Below, piece after piece: positions 11,387 through 21,574 of a DNA stretch of 64,000 nt (its first letter is position 1; every line of letters begins with the position of its first letter). The DNA is taken from positions 1,118,478,110-1,118,542,109 of the forward strand of contig OY728143.1 of the NCBI GenBank assembly GCA_963277665.1. The letters are read 5' to 3'. The translations under genes and the position numbers were made by a program. Origin of the DNA: Viscum album (Eukaryota; Streptophyta; Magnoliopsida; Santalales; Viscaceae). The notes below the pieces were generated by a model that did not search any database, had not been told where the DNA came from, and saw only the letters and a list, made by a program, of their open reading frames with translations.

Positions 11387-11391
11387 AAATG
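11387..11391. other. Target-site duplication AAATG, left copy
   Basis: AAATG lies immediately before the copia LTR start TGAAGGTTC and is repeated exactly at 21120-21124 after the other LTR end (TTACA). Confidence 0.9.
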
Positions 11392-11936
11392 TGAAGGTTC
11401 CGAGTGCAGCGAAAGCGCGTGGGTGGATGTGCCCCCTTGGCTTTTTTTCATTAACAATGATCAATCTGGGATCAATACGATGATAAACGCCAGTCTCCAC
11501 GGATCTAATCACAGAAATAAACAAAGAAAAGGTAAGTCCCGAAACCACAAAGTAGGATCATTACATGTTGATTATAATTAATTTAATCAATTGAAAAGAA
11601 GTACATTTTGGTGTTCTTTCTTCATTGATATTCTTGATCACGTTCCGAAGTGATTCATCGTTGCATCGTAGAAGCCAAGTGTAGACTTCCTCTAGCAGTG
11701 ATCTACACGTGCACCTTGTGTCTCTGGACATCGCCAAAGGAGTCTCCGGGTTTTACCATGGAGAAACCTTTACTTGCGTTGTCAAACATAGATCTTCTTG
11801 ATCCGATGGAAGAGGATCTCTATCGGTCTTGAGAGAATTCTTGGAGGAAGAGGTTCTTTCATCCTTGAAATAATTATCCAGAGTTATTGTGCACAATGAT
11901 TCTCTTAGGTTAGGAAAAGAGTTAGGTTTGTGAGGA

Positions 11937-11944
11937 TATTTATA
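11937..11944 (-). promoter_or_regulatory. TATA box in copia 3' LTR
   Basis: The minus strand reads TATAAATA. The matching position in the 5' LTR (about 19707-19714) is TAGAAATA, so the LTR that would drive the full element has a damaged TATA. Confidence 0.5.
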
Positions 11945-12126
11945 ATCGGGTTTGTGGTTGTAGAGTTATGACAATAAATAAACGCATTATGCATTTTATT
12001 TATTTCATTAACTCCATTTTAAAGAACCCCATGTCGAGTCATTAATTCCTTGACAAGCGCTCACACTGATTATGATAACTATAATTTAATAAAATGATAT
12101 TTTCTCAAAATCCCAAATTGAAAAAC

Positions 12127-12290
12127 TACACAGTGTGTACATTCAATGTACATGGTGTGTATATCTTGTTTTAATTTATTCATTTCCTTTCCAAAATGAA
12201 AAATACACGATGTGTATATTTAATAATACACTGCGTGTACTTTTTCAAAATAAAACAACACGGTGTGTAATCATTGATACAGGACGTGTA
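12127..12290. repeat. Cluster of TACACG-N-CGTGTA palindromes, copia 3' LTR
   Basis: Six imperfect 13-bp palindromes (consensus TACAYGGCGTGTA) occur mostly in pairs about 9-10 bases apart. They recur in the 5' LTR (19898-20114) and the leader (18505-18934). Confidence 0.75.
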
Positions 12291-13293
12291 ATTTTTTTAT
12301 TTTATTCTTCCTCCAAAATTAAACAAATTTAGGCTACCTTGAATAATTATTAAACCACGTACAGGAATAATCATTATTCTACTTGAGATACTTGAATACA
12401 CTTAGTGTTTGACCGTTTAGGCCCCTTTCTTGTTTGAATTAGGCGGGATTTCCTAAAGTCCAAGATTACTGTTTAGCAACGGGTCAAGGCACCCAAGAGA
12501 AAGAAGTTGATGCCACATTGATGTATCACCTTAGACGAATTCGTACTATGTAATTTAATCCCTTTGTCTCAATATCTCATCAAGCATGTTTCATGGTAGT
12601 GTCAAAAACCTATATACATGATATGTCATTCTTTGACTTCCAGAAATAAACTTGTCGTTACACCATGGACATGGAATTTGTTTGAAAGTTATATTTCAAT
12701 CAAAGGGACCAAGATTTATACATCCATAAATATGTAAGGGAAAATCCTTCCTTGACTTATCCATTAACAACATGTCATTCGTGACGCACCCAACGTGCCC
12801 TACTTCCCGCCAAATGTCCACGTGACGGTTTTCATCAGCAAATCTAATTGCACGAGTCATGACATGAGTTAATGATAATCTTCCACTCTAAGGACCATTA
12901 CACACACTCACAGATAGTAATGTCTGATGACACCAAAACATGAAGAATTACTACTGGCGGGTTTGTTCTCATAATCTCCCATATTGGAGATTACCACGTG
13001 CGAACTCCATGAGAGAGAGTCTCGTCTTCTTACGAGTACTCTCACATGATGGTCTGTATTCTATGTGTCCTATCATAGTATGTCATCCAACCGCAGAACT
13101 TTATTTAAGAACATTTTTATAGCATTTCAAGGTTCTCATCATAGCGGGGATCTGCCATGACATTATTAATGCAACAAATATTCCAGGACATTATTATATT
13201 ATAGTCATGCAGAACAATGAAAAATATATAATAAGTGAACATTCATGTAATCAAAGTACCAAATAGTTGGTTCTCAGGACACCAACCCTTAAA

Positions 13294-13305
13294 AACTCCC
13301 ACTTA
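13294..13305 (-). other. Polypurine tract of copia element
   Basis: The minus strand reads AAGTGGGAGTT, directly adjoining the 3' LTR end at 13293. AAGTGGGAG is the usual copia polypurine core. Confidence 0.85.
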
Positions 13306-13369
13306 GACTAGAGCCAACTGCCTACGACTTTAAGTTCGCTAGACCTCACATGAAGATCATGTTTCTGCT

Positions 13370-14900
13370 GAGTCAAGGATTTAGTCAAGGGGTCCTCCAC
13401 ATTGTCTTCCATGGAAATACTGCTCACTGCAACTTCACATCTCTAAGAAAAATCCCTCAAGAGATGATACTTCTGATGTATGTACTTTGTCTGCTGATTT
13501 GACCTTTTCTCTTTTGCAAGTTCCACTGCTGCAGTATTATAATAATAGAGTGTGATAGGATCTTTACTGCTCGGTATTACATCCATCTCTAATAAGAAGC
13601 TTCATATCCATACTTCTTCTTTAGCTACCTCAGAAGATGGGATATATTTGAACACCACTGTAGAATCTGCCACCACACTTTATTTGAGCTCTTCCAGCTC
13701 ACTGGACCTCCATTCAAATAGAAGATGTATCCAGTCTACGACTTCATGTCATCTTGATCCATCTAGAAACTAGCATCTAAATATCCTCTGATGACTAGTT
13801 CCTCATCTTCTCTATAAACTAGGAACATATCCTTAGTACGCCTCAGATACATAAGGATAGTCTTGACTGCCATCCAATGGTGGTCTCCTAGATCAACTTG
13901 ATATCTTCCTACTGCACTTAATGCGTAAGAAACATCTAGCCTCGTACCTAACATAACATACATGACTGACCCAATCACAGATGCGTAAGGGATCATCGCC
14001 GTTATCATTCTTTCCTCATGTGTCTGAGGACACATTTTCTTGGAAAGATGAATGCCATGTGACACTGGAAATAATCCCCTCTTGGACTATTCCATAATGA
14101 ATCTCTTTAGTATCTTGTCAATGTGTATACTTTGACTCAGGCCCGACATTCTCTTGGATCTATCACGATAGATCTTGATCCCAAGAATATATGTTGCGCC
14201 TCCCAAGTCTTTCATGGAGAATCTTTTATGCAACCATGTTTTAACTGACTGTAAGACATGTAATTCATTTCCAATTAGTAATATGTCATCAACATATACA
14301 ATTAGGAAAACTATTGCACTTCCACTAATCCTTTTGTAGACACAACGCTCACATTCATTCTTAAAAAATCAAAATTCCATTACAAATTCATCAAAACGAA
14401 TGTTCCATGACCTTGATGCTTGCTTTAATCCATAAATGGATTTCTGTAACTTTGATTCTTTGTTGGAATCCTTTGGAGTCACAAACCCTTCTGGTTGTTT
14501 CATGTAGACATCTTCCTGGAGGCTCTCGTTAAGGAATGATATTTTGACATCCATTTTCCAAATTTCATAGTCATGGTAAGCGGCAATGGCCAATAAGATT
14601 CTGATGAATTTCAGCATCTCATTAGTGAAAAGGTTTTATCATAGTCAATTCCTTGACGTTTTCTAAAACCTTTTGCAACCAGTCGTGCCTTATAGGTGCT
14701 GACTAGCCCCTCCATGTCCAATTTTTTTTGAATACCCATTTATTACCAATATGCTTTACATCAACTGGAGGATATACCAAAATCTAGAATTGGGTTTGGT
14801 ACATGGAATCCATTTCAGAATTGATGGATTTTTACCACTTGGAAATGTCTGTTCCTTCAACTACTTCCTTCTTGCTAAGAGGATCATCATTGTAAACCAA
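13370..14900 (-). pseudogene. Copia reverse transcriptase and RNase H
   Basis: The RT N-terminal half (14617-14369) contains KMDVKISFLN and the EDVYMKQPEGF segment; after a TGA at 14369-14371 the same frame gives the catalytic YVDD (codons 14285-14296) and the SMKDLGGATYILGIKIYRD block, then a TAG near 14087. The RNase H part begins with IPYASVIGSVMYVML and continues to about 13380, where the end is frameshifted but recognisable (DPLTKSL near 13390). Upstream, 14640-15160 is a frameshifted linker with remnants of the RT start (WVFKK-like, near 14720). Confidence 0.9.
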
Positions 14901-15164
14901 TAATCAGTCACCATCCTTAGTGATAGAAAAACCATATCGTTCTGGGTCTCTCACATCTCTCGTGCTTCTATTCAGTTCTTATGTCTCTGGAACATATTTT
15001 TCTTCCATGGGGCTTTGTGGAATCTGTTCTTGTACAAACTCCTTTGTATCTTGAGCCTTGCCTTCATCAAAGTCTATCTCGCTCCCACTAACGCTTTTGG
15101 TGATGTTCTCCCTCTCAAGGAATATGGTCTGTCTTGCCACTATAACTTTTTTGTGTGAGGGGTT

Positions 15165-16196
15165 TTATACGTAATATCCTCTAGTTTCCTTGGGATATCC
15201 TATAAAGATACAATTTGTGCCTCGGGGTGAAATTTTGTTAGCTGAAGAGGACTTAACAAATGCTTCTCTAACCCACACATGTAAATTCGATAACATGGAT
15301 TTGCATCCAATCCATAACTCGAATGGAAAACCATTTATTGATTTAGTTGGTACTTGGTTTATTATGTGTGCTGCTGTTTGTAATGAATATCCCCAAAAGG
15401 ATAATGGAATACTCGCATGACTCATCATTGATCTCACCATTTCGAACAGGGTGCGGTTCCTCCTTTCACTAACACCATTCCAATGGGGCATGTATGGAAG
15501 AGTGAGTTGAGATAGAATCCCAAACTCTCATAAGAAATCAATGAAATCCTGATTATGATATTCTCCTCCTCTATCTGAGTGGAGCTTCTTAATCTTCTTA
15601 CCAATCTTGTTCTCAACTTCATTCTTGTATTCTTTGAACCAATTAAAGGACTCTAACATATACCTCATTAAGTAGATATATCCATATATACTAAAATCAT
15701 CAGTAAAAGTTATGAAGTAAGAGAACCCACCCCTTGATTCAACTGGAAATGGCCCACACACATTTGTGTGAACTAATTCTAGAAGCTCTTTATCCCTTTC
15801 ACCTTTCCCACTAAATGGGGTTGTGGACTTTTGGCCTTGTAGACACACATGACATAAACCAAGAGGTTTTAGTTCAAAAGAATCTAAATACCCACCTTGA
15901 TGTAATTTTGTCAAACGTTTCTCATTGACATGACCTAGCCAATGATGCCAATGTTGGGTGTGGTATGAGTCATGTGAATTAACTTTTTCATCGATTTCCA
16001 TTACATGGTTTGCGTAGTCTAACACATAAAGGTCGTTATATAAATGTTCCCCACCAAAACAAATGCTATCTTTATAAAAGTAGCGACATACACTTCCAAA
16101 CATGAAGATGAATCCATAAATATCTAATCTAGATACTGAAATAATGTTTTTGGTTATAGAGGGTACATAATAACATCCTTTCAAAACCAAGACCAT
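15165..16196 (-). pseudogene. Copia integrase with mutated catalytic Asp
   Basis: The zinc-binding HHCC region is present (HHWLGHV ... CHVCLQG), then the core. The first catalytic Asp of the HTDVCGP motif is Asn (HTNVCGPF, codon at 15762-15764), the second is kept in LHSDRGGEY, and the Glu is kept in WNGVSERRNRTL near 15470. A TGA at 15528-15530 separates the last two. The C-terminal part ends with the copia signature FIGYPKETRGYYV. Integrase inserts element DNA; loss of the first Asp would abolish catalysis. Confidence 0.9.
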
Positions 16197-16379
16197 CCTA
16201 GTAGGAAATGTGAGATGGTAGTCTTCGATAGCTAGAACTGCGAGTCTGGCTCCGTTGGCTGCTCATAGATCCCCCTCACCTTGGTCATTATTTCTGAATC
16301 TACTTGGTTCCAGTATTTGGATACATATGTGAGCACCATAGGCAGTATCTAATACGCAATTAGTAGAAACATATAGATT
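16197..16379 (-). pseudogene. Copia aspartic protease, catalytic motif altered
   Basis: The frame after gag reads VLDTAYGAHIC where copia proteases have a DTG(C/A)(G/S)(S)H motif. The codons for D-T-A are at 16341-16349, so the invariant Gly is Ala. A stop follows (16263-16265) in the segment that normally leads to LxVGNGxxV. The end of the domain merges into the YVPSITKNIISVSRL segment that opens the integrase region. The enzyme would release gag and pol products; this copy could not. Confidence 0.8.
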
Positions 16380-17207
16380 TCATTTGATAACAAACACACT
16401 TGAAGCTTCCCCTTGCTTCCTTGGATGGGTGCAGTTTTTCATCCAATGGCCCTTCTTTCCACATGCAAAACAAACAACATCATGTTCTCCTGCCTCCCCT
16501 TTGATCTTCCTTTTCATGGAAGGCCTTGAAGAAGATTTGGGATTAAATCTCTTCTCCTTCCCTTTCCTTTTATTCACCATGAGGACAGAAGGCCTTTCAT
16601 TCTTCATGTCATTTTCCACTTAGCGAATAAGGATAAGAAGATCAGACATAGACTTTTCAATGTTGTTCATGCCGAAGTTCACAACAATGTTTGAGAAGCT
16701 CTGGGGGAGTTATGAAAGAATGATACCGGTACCCAGTTCTTCAGGGAGTTTAAACCCTAGAACCTCCAAGCGCATAATGTAGCCAATGAGCTTGGCTACA
16801 TGAGGCCTAGCTGGGGCACCCTCTCCAAGCTTGCTCTGAAATAGAGCCTTGGAGATCTCAAAACTTTCTTGTCTTTCTTTCTGCTGGTATAGACCATGGA
16901 GGTGGTCGAGCATGCTGTAGAAATCCATGTCTTCATGAGACTTCATGAGCTCACTAGACATAGATGATAGCATCAAACATTGAACATCGAGTGCATCGCT
17001 CAAATGTTGATCATAGACGATGAAATATTCATCACTCGCACCTTGGGCAGGCAGATAAGGAAGTGAGGACTCCAGCACGTAAAACTTTTGTTCATGGAAT
17101 AGGACAACCCGAAGATGCTTGTACCATTTGTGAAAGTTACTACTGGTGAGGATATTGTCTTTATCCAGAATTGATCGCAGAGAAAATGTGGTTGATGAGT
17201 TTGTCAT
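16380..17207 (-). pseudogene. gag: Copia gag (capsid plus CCHC nucleocapsid)
   Basis: The N-terminal part (17207-16710, 165 aa) is the copia gag domain, starting with a Ser/Thr-rich leader and a NFHKWYKHLRVVL segment typical of it; residues 50-150 are the helical capsid-like part. After two stops (16710-16712, 16620-16622) the same frame continues as a basic stretch (KRKGKEKRF) and a CCHC knuckle CFACGKKGHWMKNC. Gag forms the particle and binds element RNA. The ATG at 17207 is the natural start because the upstream leader has no matching frame. Confidence 0.9.
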
Positions 17208-19149
17208 TTCGATTCTACAAATTAAAAGAGAAGATTTATCAGTACATTCTTGATTACATTTTATGAAAAATAATAAATGAATTTATTAATTCTCCCACCA
17301 TTTTATCAAGTCCCAATGGACCTCACCATTGAACTCAGAATGTCCAATTGCTTTGACATTCTAGTTGCAAGGATCCATATTCCCCTTCGCATAACCCCAA
17401 CAAGGGTTGGTCAAGCTATTTGAAGGTATTTAGGTAGGGAGGTCTTTGCCAACTATGAGCTTACAGTTCCTTGATCTGTTGAGTAGACTCCACAATCCTG
17501 AAATCCTAACATGGATTTCCTCAACTCTTGCCTCCAATATTACATCAAGTCTTGCAAGGTCTATTCCTCTTGATGTAATATGGTTAAGTCAACCCGAAAA
17601 CATTCATAAGGGATTCATTTATAAAAGTATGTGTCCCAACAAGGGTTGGTCAGACACATAGTTTTATTGAGTCTTACCCTTAATCAAGTAACAGAAAGCT
17701 TGGTTAGACTTAATATGGTATTGAAGGATTTTAATCTTTTATGCGCAGTTTCTCATTATCACATGCTTGTTAATATTAAGTGATGATTTCTTAAGTGATT
17801 AACCGTGTTCCGATAATGTTTACACATAGTACGGTTTTTATTTTATTCCATATTTTCATGCTTTTTAATTTTATTAATTATGTTATCGCGATAACACATA
17901 CATAGTAAATAAACCATGCAATCAGATAGAAATAAAATAAGATGACATGATCATGAGCTTCCATCAGTTAGCTTATCTAGCAGGTTTGATAAGCTGACCC
18001 TGACCTTGGGAAAACACCTTGAACCTAATGGTTCGGGTTTTTCATCTACCACCTGTCCACCTTTGTATCTTATTGGGTTAGTTTTGCCTCAGCTTTGGAT
18101 TTCGAACCGTCTCCTCTGGCTTGGGATATCCTCCATTAAATGGGGTTTACATTAAAGAAACTGTGGGCACGTAGGCCCTACATTTTATTGGATGAAGGAT
18201 CGCAGGCCAACGACTTTAAATTAAACAAATTTAAATAAAACCATACACACATACAAAGGGTCTTGGGTCTAGGTCATGATCATCCATAGAATGAAACGTT
18301 ATTTATGCATATTTAGAAATGTAATTATTTTAATTGTTTTATTATTCAAGATAAGTCGCGCTTGAATTAAATTAATTATGATCTTATAATTAATCAATTA
18401 TTTATCTTAAATTCCATTCTGAATTTCCTTAAGAGTTTTATCATCCATATCCCTTGTACAGGTCTTTGTACTTTTGGAGGAAACATGGTGAAATTTCAAG
18501 AAAGTACACAACAAGTAGTTCATATTTACACAGCATGTATTTCTTTTCACCCTTTATCCAAAGTACACGTTGGGGATTTGGCGTGTATTCTCTACTTTGT
18601 AAATTTTGGAGTACACGACATGTAGATAAATCATACATGGCGTGTACTTCCTTGTTACGTGGTAACTGGCCTGGGGATCCCGTGTACGTGGTACGCCGCT
18701 TCTCATTTTACACAGTATCACTTAGCCCAGATCGGACTACATGGCGTGTTTCTCCAACATACATGCTTTGTATTCCTATTTTCCATGTGCCGTTCATTTC
18801 TGGTCAACATGGGGTAATAAATACATAGGCATACTCAATTCAAACTATGTGGTTTGGTGGAATAGTTCCGGTTCGTTGAACCTAAGTACACGACGTGTAG
18901 TTTTCATTTCACACCGTGTATTACCGTGTTGTACAGACTGAAAGAGCTGCTCCTCCGGATGAGTTCCTCATTTTTATTTAAAAAAAAATTAAATTAGAAG
19001 GTCATTTATGTGATATGAACCTAGAAATGAAAGAGGAAGAGCATATCTAATTTATTCCGATTGGAGAATGATTTATTTCGAATTGAATCAAATATAAATG
19101 CGTAAATTATCAATGAAAATTAAATAACTATAATCAATGTTGTAACTTC
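17208..19149 (-). other. Long untranslated leader of the copia element
   Basis: 1.94 kb between gag start and PBS with no recognisable frame. It includes two copies of CCCAACAAGGGTTGGTCA (about 17397 and 17636) separated by 239 bases, AT-rich stretches (17700-17900, 18290-18430) and the TACACG palindrome cluster. Most copia leaders are much shorter. A second insertion inside it cannot be excluded, but no terminal repeats were seen. Confidence 0.7.
18505..18934. repeat. TACACG-N-CGTGTA palindrome cluster in the copia leader
   Basis: Ten or so half or whole copies of the 13-bp palindrome occur, for example GTACACGACATGTAG near 18611, TACATGGCGTGTA near 18634 and TACACGACGTGTA near 18886. These are the same motif as in both LTRs but in non-LTR sequence. 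Confidence 0.7.
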
Positions 19150-19161
19150 CCTCTGATACCA
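19150..19161 (-). other. Primer-binding site (tRNA-Met) of copia element
   Basis: The minus strand reads TGGTATCAGAGG, two bases inside the 5' LTR end at 19164. Confidence 0.9.
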
Positions 19162-19163
19162 AT

Positions 19164-21119
19164 TGAAGGTTCTAGGAAGAGCGGAAGTGTGTGGGTGGAT
19201 GTGGACACTTGGATTATTTTCATTAACAATGATCAATCAGGGATCAATACGACGATAAACGCCAGTCTCCATGGATCGAATCACAGAAATAGAAAAATAA
19301 AAGGAGTGTTCCGGAACCACAAAGTAGGATCACTATAGGTTGATTATAATTAATGTAATCAATTGAAAAGAAGTACTTTTGGTGTTCTTTCTTCATTGAT
19401 ATTCTTGATCACGTTCTGATGTGATTCGTTGTTGCGTCACAGAATCCAATTGTAGACTTCCTCTAGCGGTGATCTACACATGAACCTCGTATCCCTTGAC
19501 GTCGCCAAAGGAGTCTCTGGGTGCTAGTGTGGGGAAACCTTTTCTTGGGTTGTCCACCTTAGATCGTATTGATCCGATGGAAGAGGATCTCTCTCGGGTT
19601 TTATAGCATTCTTGGAGGAAGAGGTTCTTTCGGCCTTGAAATAATTATCCAGAGTTGTTGTGCACAATGATTCTCTTTGGTTAGAAAAAGAGTTGGGGTT
19701 GTGAGGATATTTCTAATCGGGTTTGAGGTTGTAGAGTTATGACAATAAATAAACGTGTTATGCATTTTATTTATTTCATTAACTCCATTTTAAAAAAACC
19801 CATGTCGAGTCATTAATTCCTTGACATGCTCCCACACTGATTATAATAAATATCATTTAATAAAATGATATTTCCTCAAAATCCCAACTAGAAAAACTAC
19901 GTGGCGTGTTTTAACAAATACACGGCGTGTACTTGTTTTTCATTGAAAACTACATGGTGTGTACTTTCAATGTACAAGGAGTGTATATCTTGTTTTCATT
20001 TATTTATTTCCTTTCCAAAATTAAAACTACATGACTTGTATATTTAATAATACATGGCATGTACTTTTTCAAAATAAAAATTCATAGCGTGTAATCATTG
20101 ATACACGACATGTACTTGTTTTAGTTTATTCTTCATCCAATATTAAATTGATTTAGGCTTACTTGAATAATTATTAAACCATGTAGGAGAATAATCTTTA
20201 TTCTACTTAAGATAATTGAATACACGTTGGTTGTGACCCTCTAGGCCCCTTTCTCGTTTGTATTAGGTGGGCTTTCCTAAAGTCCAAGATTACTGTCTAG
20301 AAACGGGTCAAGGCACCCAAGAGAAAGAAGTTGACGTCGTATTGACGTATCACCTTATATGAATGCTTAATGTGTAATTTAATCCCTTTGTCTCCATATC
20401 TCATCAAGAAGGTATCATGGTAGTCTCATAAACCTATATGCTTGATCTGTCATTCTTTGACTTCCAGAAATAAACTTATTGTTACACTATGGCCATGGAA
20501 TTTGATTGACAGTTATATTTTAATCAAAGGGATAGAGATATCTACTTCCATAAATATGGAAGGGATAAAATCCTTCCTCGACTTATCCATTAACAACATG
20601 TCATTTGTGACGCACCCAACGTGCCCTACTTCCCGCCAACTGTCTACATGATAGTTTTCATCAACAAATCTAAGTGCGCGAGTCATGACATGAGTTAATG
20701 ATAATCTTACAGTCTAAGGACCATTACACATGCTCGCAGATAGTAATGTCCGATGACACCAAAACATGTGGAATTACTACTCGTGGGTCTGTTCTCATAA
20801 TCTCCCATCTTGGAGATTACCAAGTGCGAACTACATGAGAGAGAGTCTCGTCTTTTTATGAGTACTCACACATGACGGTCAGTATACTATGTGTCCTATC
20901 AGAGTATGTCATCCAACCACAAAACTTTATTTAAGAATATTTTTATAGAATTTCAAGGTTCTCATAATAGCGGGGATCTGCCATGACCTTATTAATGCAA
21001 CAAATATTCCAAGACATTGTTATATTATATTCATTCAGAACAATGAAAAATATATAATAAGTGAACATTCATGTAATCAAAGTACAAAACTGTTGGTTCT
21101 CAGGACACCAACCCTTACA
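19164..21119 (-). repeat. 5' LTR of the copia element
   Basis: 1.96 kb, plus-strand ends TGAAGG and TTACA, flanked by the AAATG duplication at 21120-21124. Similar to 11392-13293 along its length; slightly longer because it carries an extra pair of palindromes. The TATA position is mutated. Confidence 0.92.
19898..20114. repeat. TACACG-N-CGTGTA palindrome cluster, copia 5' LTR
   Basis: Eight imperfect copies in four pairs, one pair more than in the 3' LTR. The best copy is TACACGGCGTGTA near 19919. Confidence 0.75.
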
Positions 21120-21124
21120 AAATG
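21120..21124. other. Target-site duplication AAATG, right copy
   Basis: Exact match to 11387-11391; after it the interrupted Tekay-like LTR resumes. Confidence 0.9.
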
Positions 21125-21574
21125 TTCATTCAACAAATTCAATTTCTTATTCCTCTTTTATGATTTCATGACTTATTATCTTAATCCAGTTATGATCTAC
21201 GTCTTATGAAATTCCAGTCTTTATTATGATATCAAATATGCAGGGTATGATCTTCAAATGTTATGATCTAGTTCCATACCCCTTTTTCATGTTATGCTTA
21301 CTCATTTCCTTTATTTTCCCCTACTTAGCATCTGAGGTCACCCCATTCTAATGTTTCCTTTCACCAGGTTATGAAGAAAGGTTTTTGGTAGAAGTAATAT
21401 ATGTGTAGAAGTTTATGGGAGATGCTGAATATATTTTAATAGGATAGAAGAATGTGTTTCCATGATCCCAAATACACTAAACTATTATGTTCCACGAACA
21501 TCTATTATTATAATGTATTGAGTTTTATTCTTAAAGGATGTAATATACATGTATGATAAGCCTAGGTCATTATA
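21125..21574 (+). repeat. 5' LTR of plus-strand Tekay-like element, right piece
   Basis: Continues the LTR after the copia insertion and matches 28040-28489 (for example GAGCATCTGA-like text near 21328 and 28243, and GGTTATGAAGAA near 21367 and 28284). It ends in TCATTATA two bases before the PBS. Confidence 0.8.

Larger units (their letters stand above)
9964..11391 (+). repeat. 5' LTR of plus-strand Tekay-like element, left piece
   Basis: Similar to 26870-28040 in the intact 3' LTR (shared phrases such as GTTTTCAAGGAAA and GGTGGGACTAAT-like text around 10636). About 3.2 kb of the LTR start is missing at the 9963 junction. The right end at 11387-11391 is the AAATG target of the copia insertion. 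No gene. Confidence 0.75.
11392..13293 (-). repeat. 3' LTR of the copia element
   Basis: 1.90 kb, aligning with 19164-21119. The plus strand begins TGAAGGTTC; the other end is TTAAA here versus TTACA in the partner, so the terminal CA of the pair is damaged. It includes a TATA-like site and a cluster of TACACG-type palindromes. Confidence 0.92.
13300..17207 (-). pseudogene. Copia gag-pol polyprotein, broken
   Basis: One long decayed reading frame encodes gag, protease, integrase, RT and RNase H in copia order. From ATG 17207 down to about 15165 it stays in one frame, interrupted only by stops (16710-16712, 16620-16622, 16380-16382, 16263-16265, 15528-15530). A shift lies between about 15165 and 14617, after which 14617-13763 again shares one frame with two stops. 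The RNase H C-terminus (about 13763-13380) is shifted more than once. Several stops replace residues normally encoded by CAA, CGA or GGA codons, consistent with deamination in methylated DNA. The product cannot be made intact. Confidence 0.93.
11392..21119 (-). mobile_element. Full-length Ty1/copia retrotransposon (Tork-type), minus strand
   Basis: A 9.73-kb element has both LTRs, PBS, polypurine tract, decayed gag-pol in the order gag-PR-IN-RT-RH (the copia order) and a perfect 5-bp target duplication. It reads right to left. It sits in the 5' LTR of the plus-strand Tekay-like element, so it inserted later. The internal part has an unusually long leader (about 1.9 kb) between PBS and gag. 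The LTRs differ at roughly one base in ten by eye and gag-pol carries many stops, so it is an old, dead copy. Confidence 0.95.

Noticed and set aside
15190..15420. Plus-strand open frames opposite copia integrase and gag (15190-15420, 16384-16623)
   Set aside because: Shadows of the real minus-strand coding sequence, which carries the clear integrase and CCHC motifs.
18454..18828. A 124-codon plus-strand frame in the copia leader
   Set aside because: It overlaps the palindrome cluster, opposes the element sense, has no domain and an overlapping frame on the other strand is similarly open.
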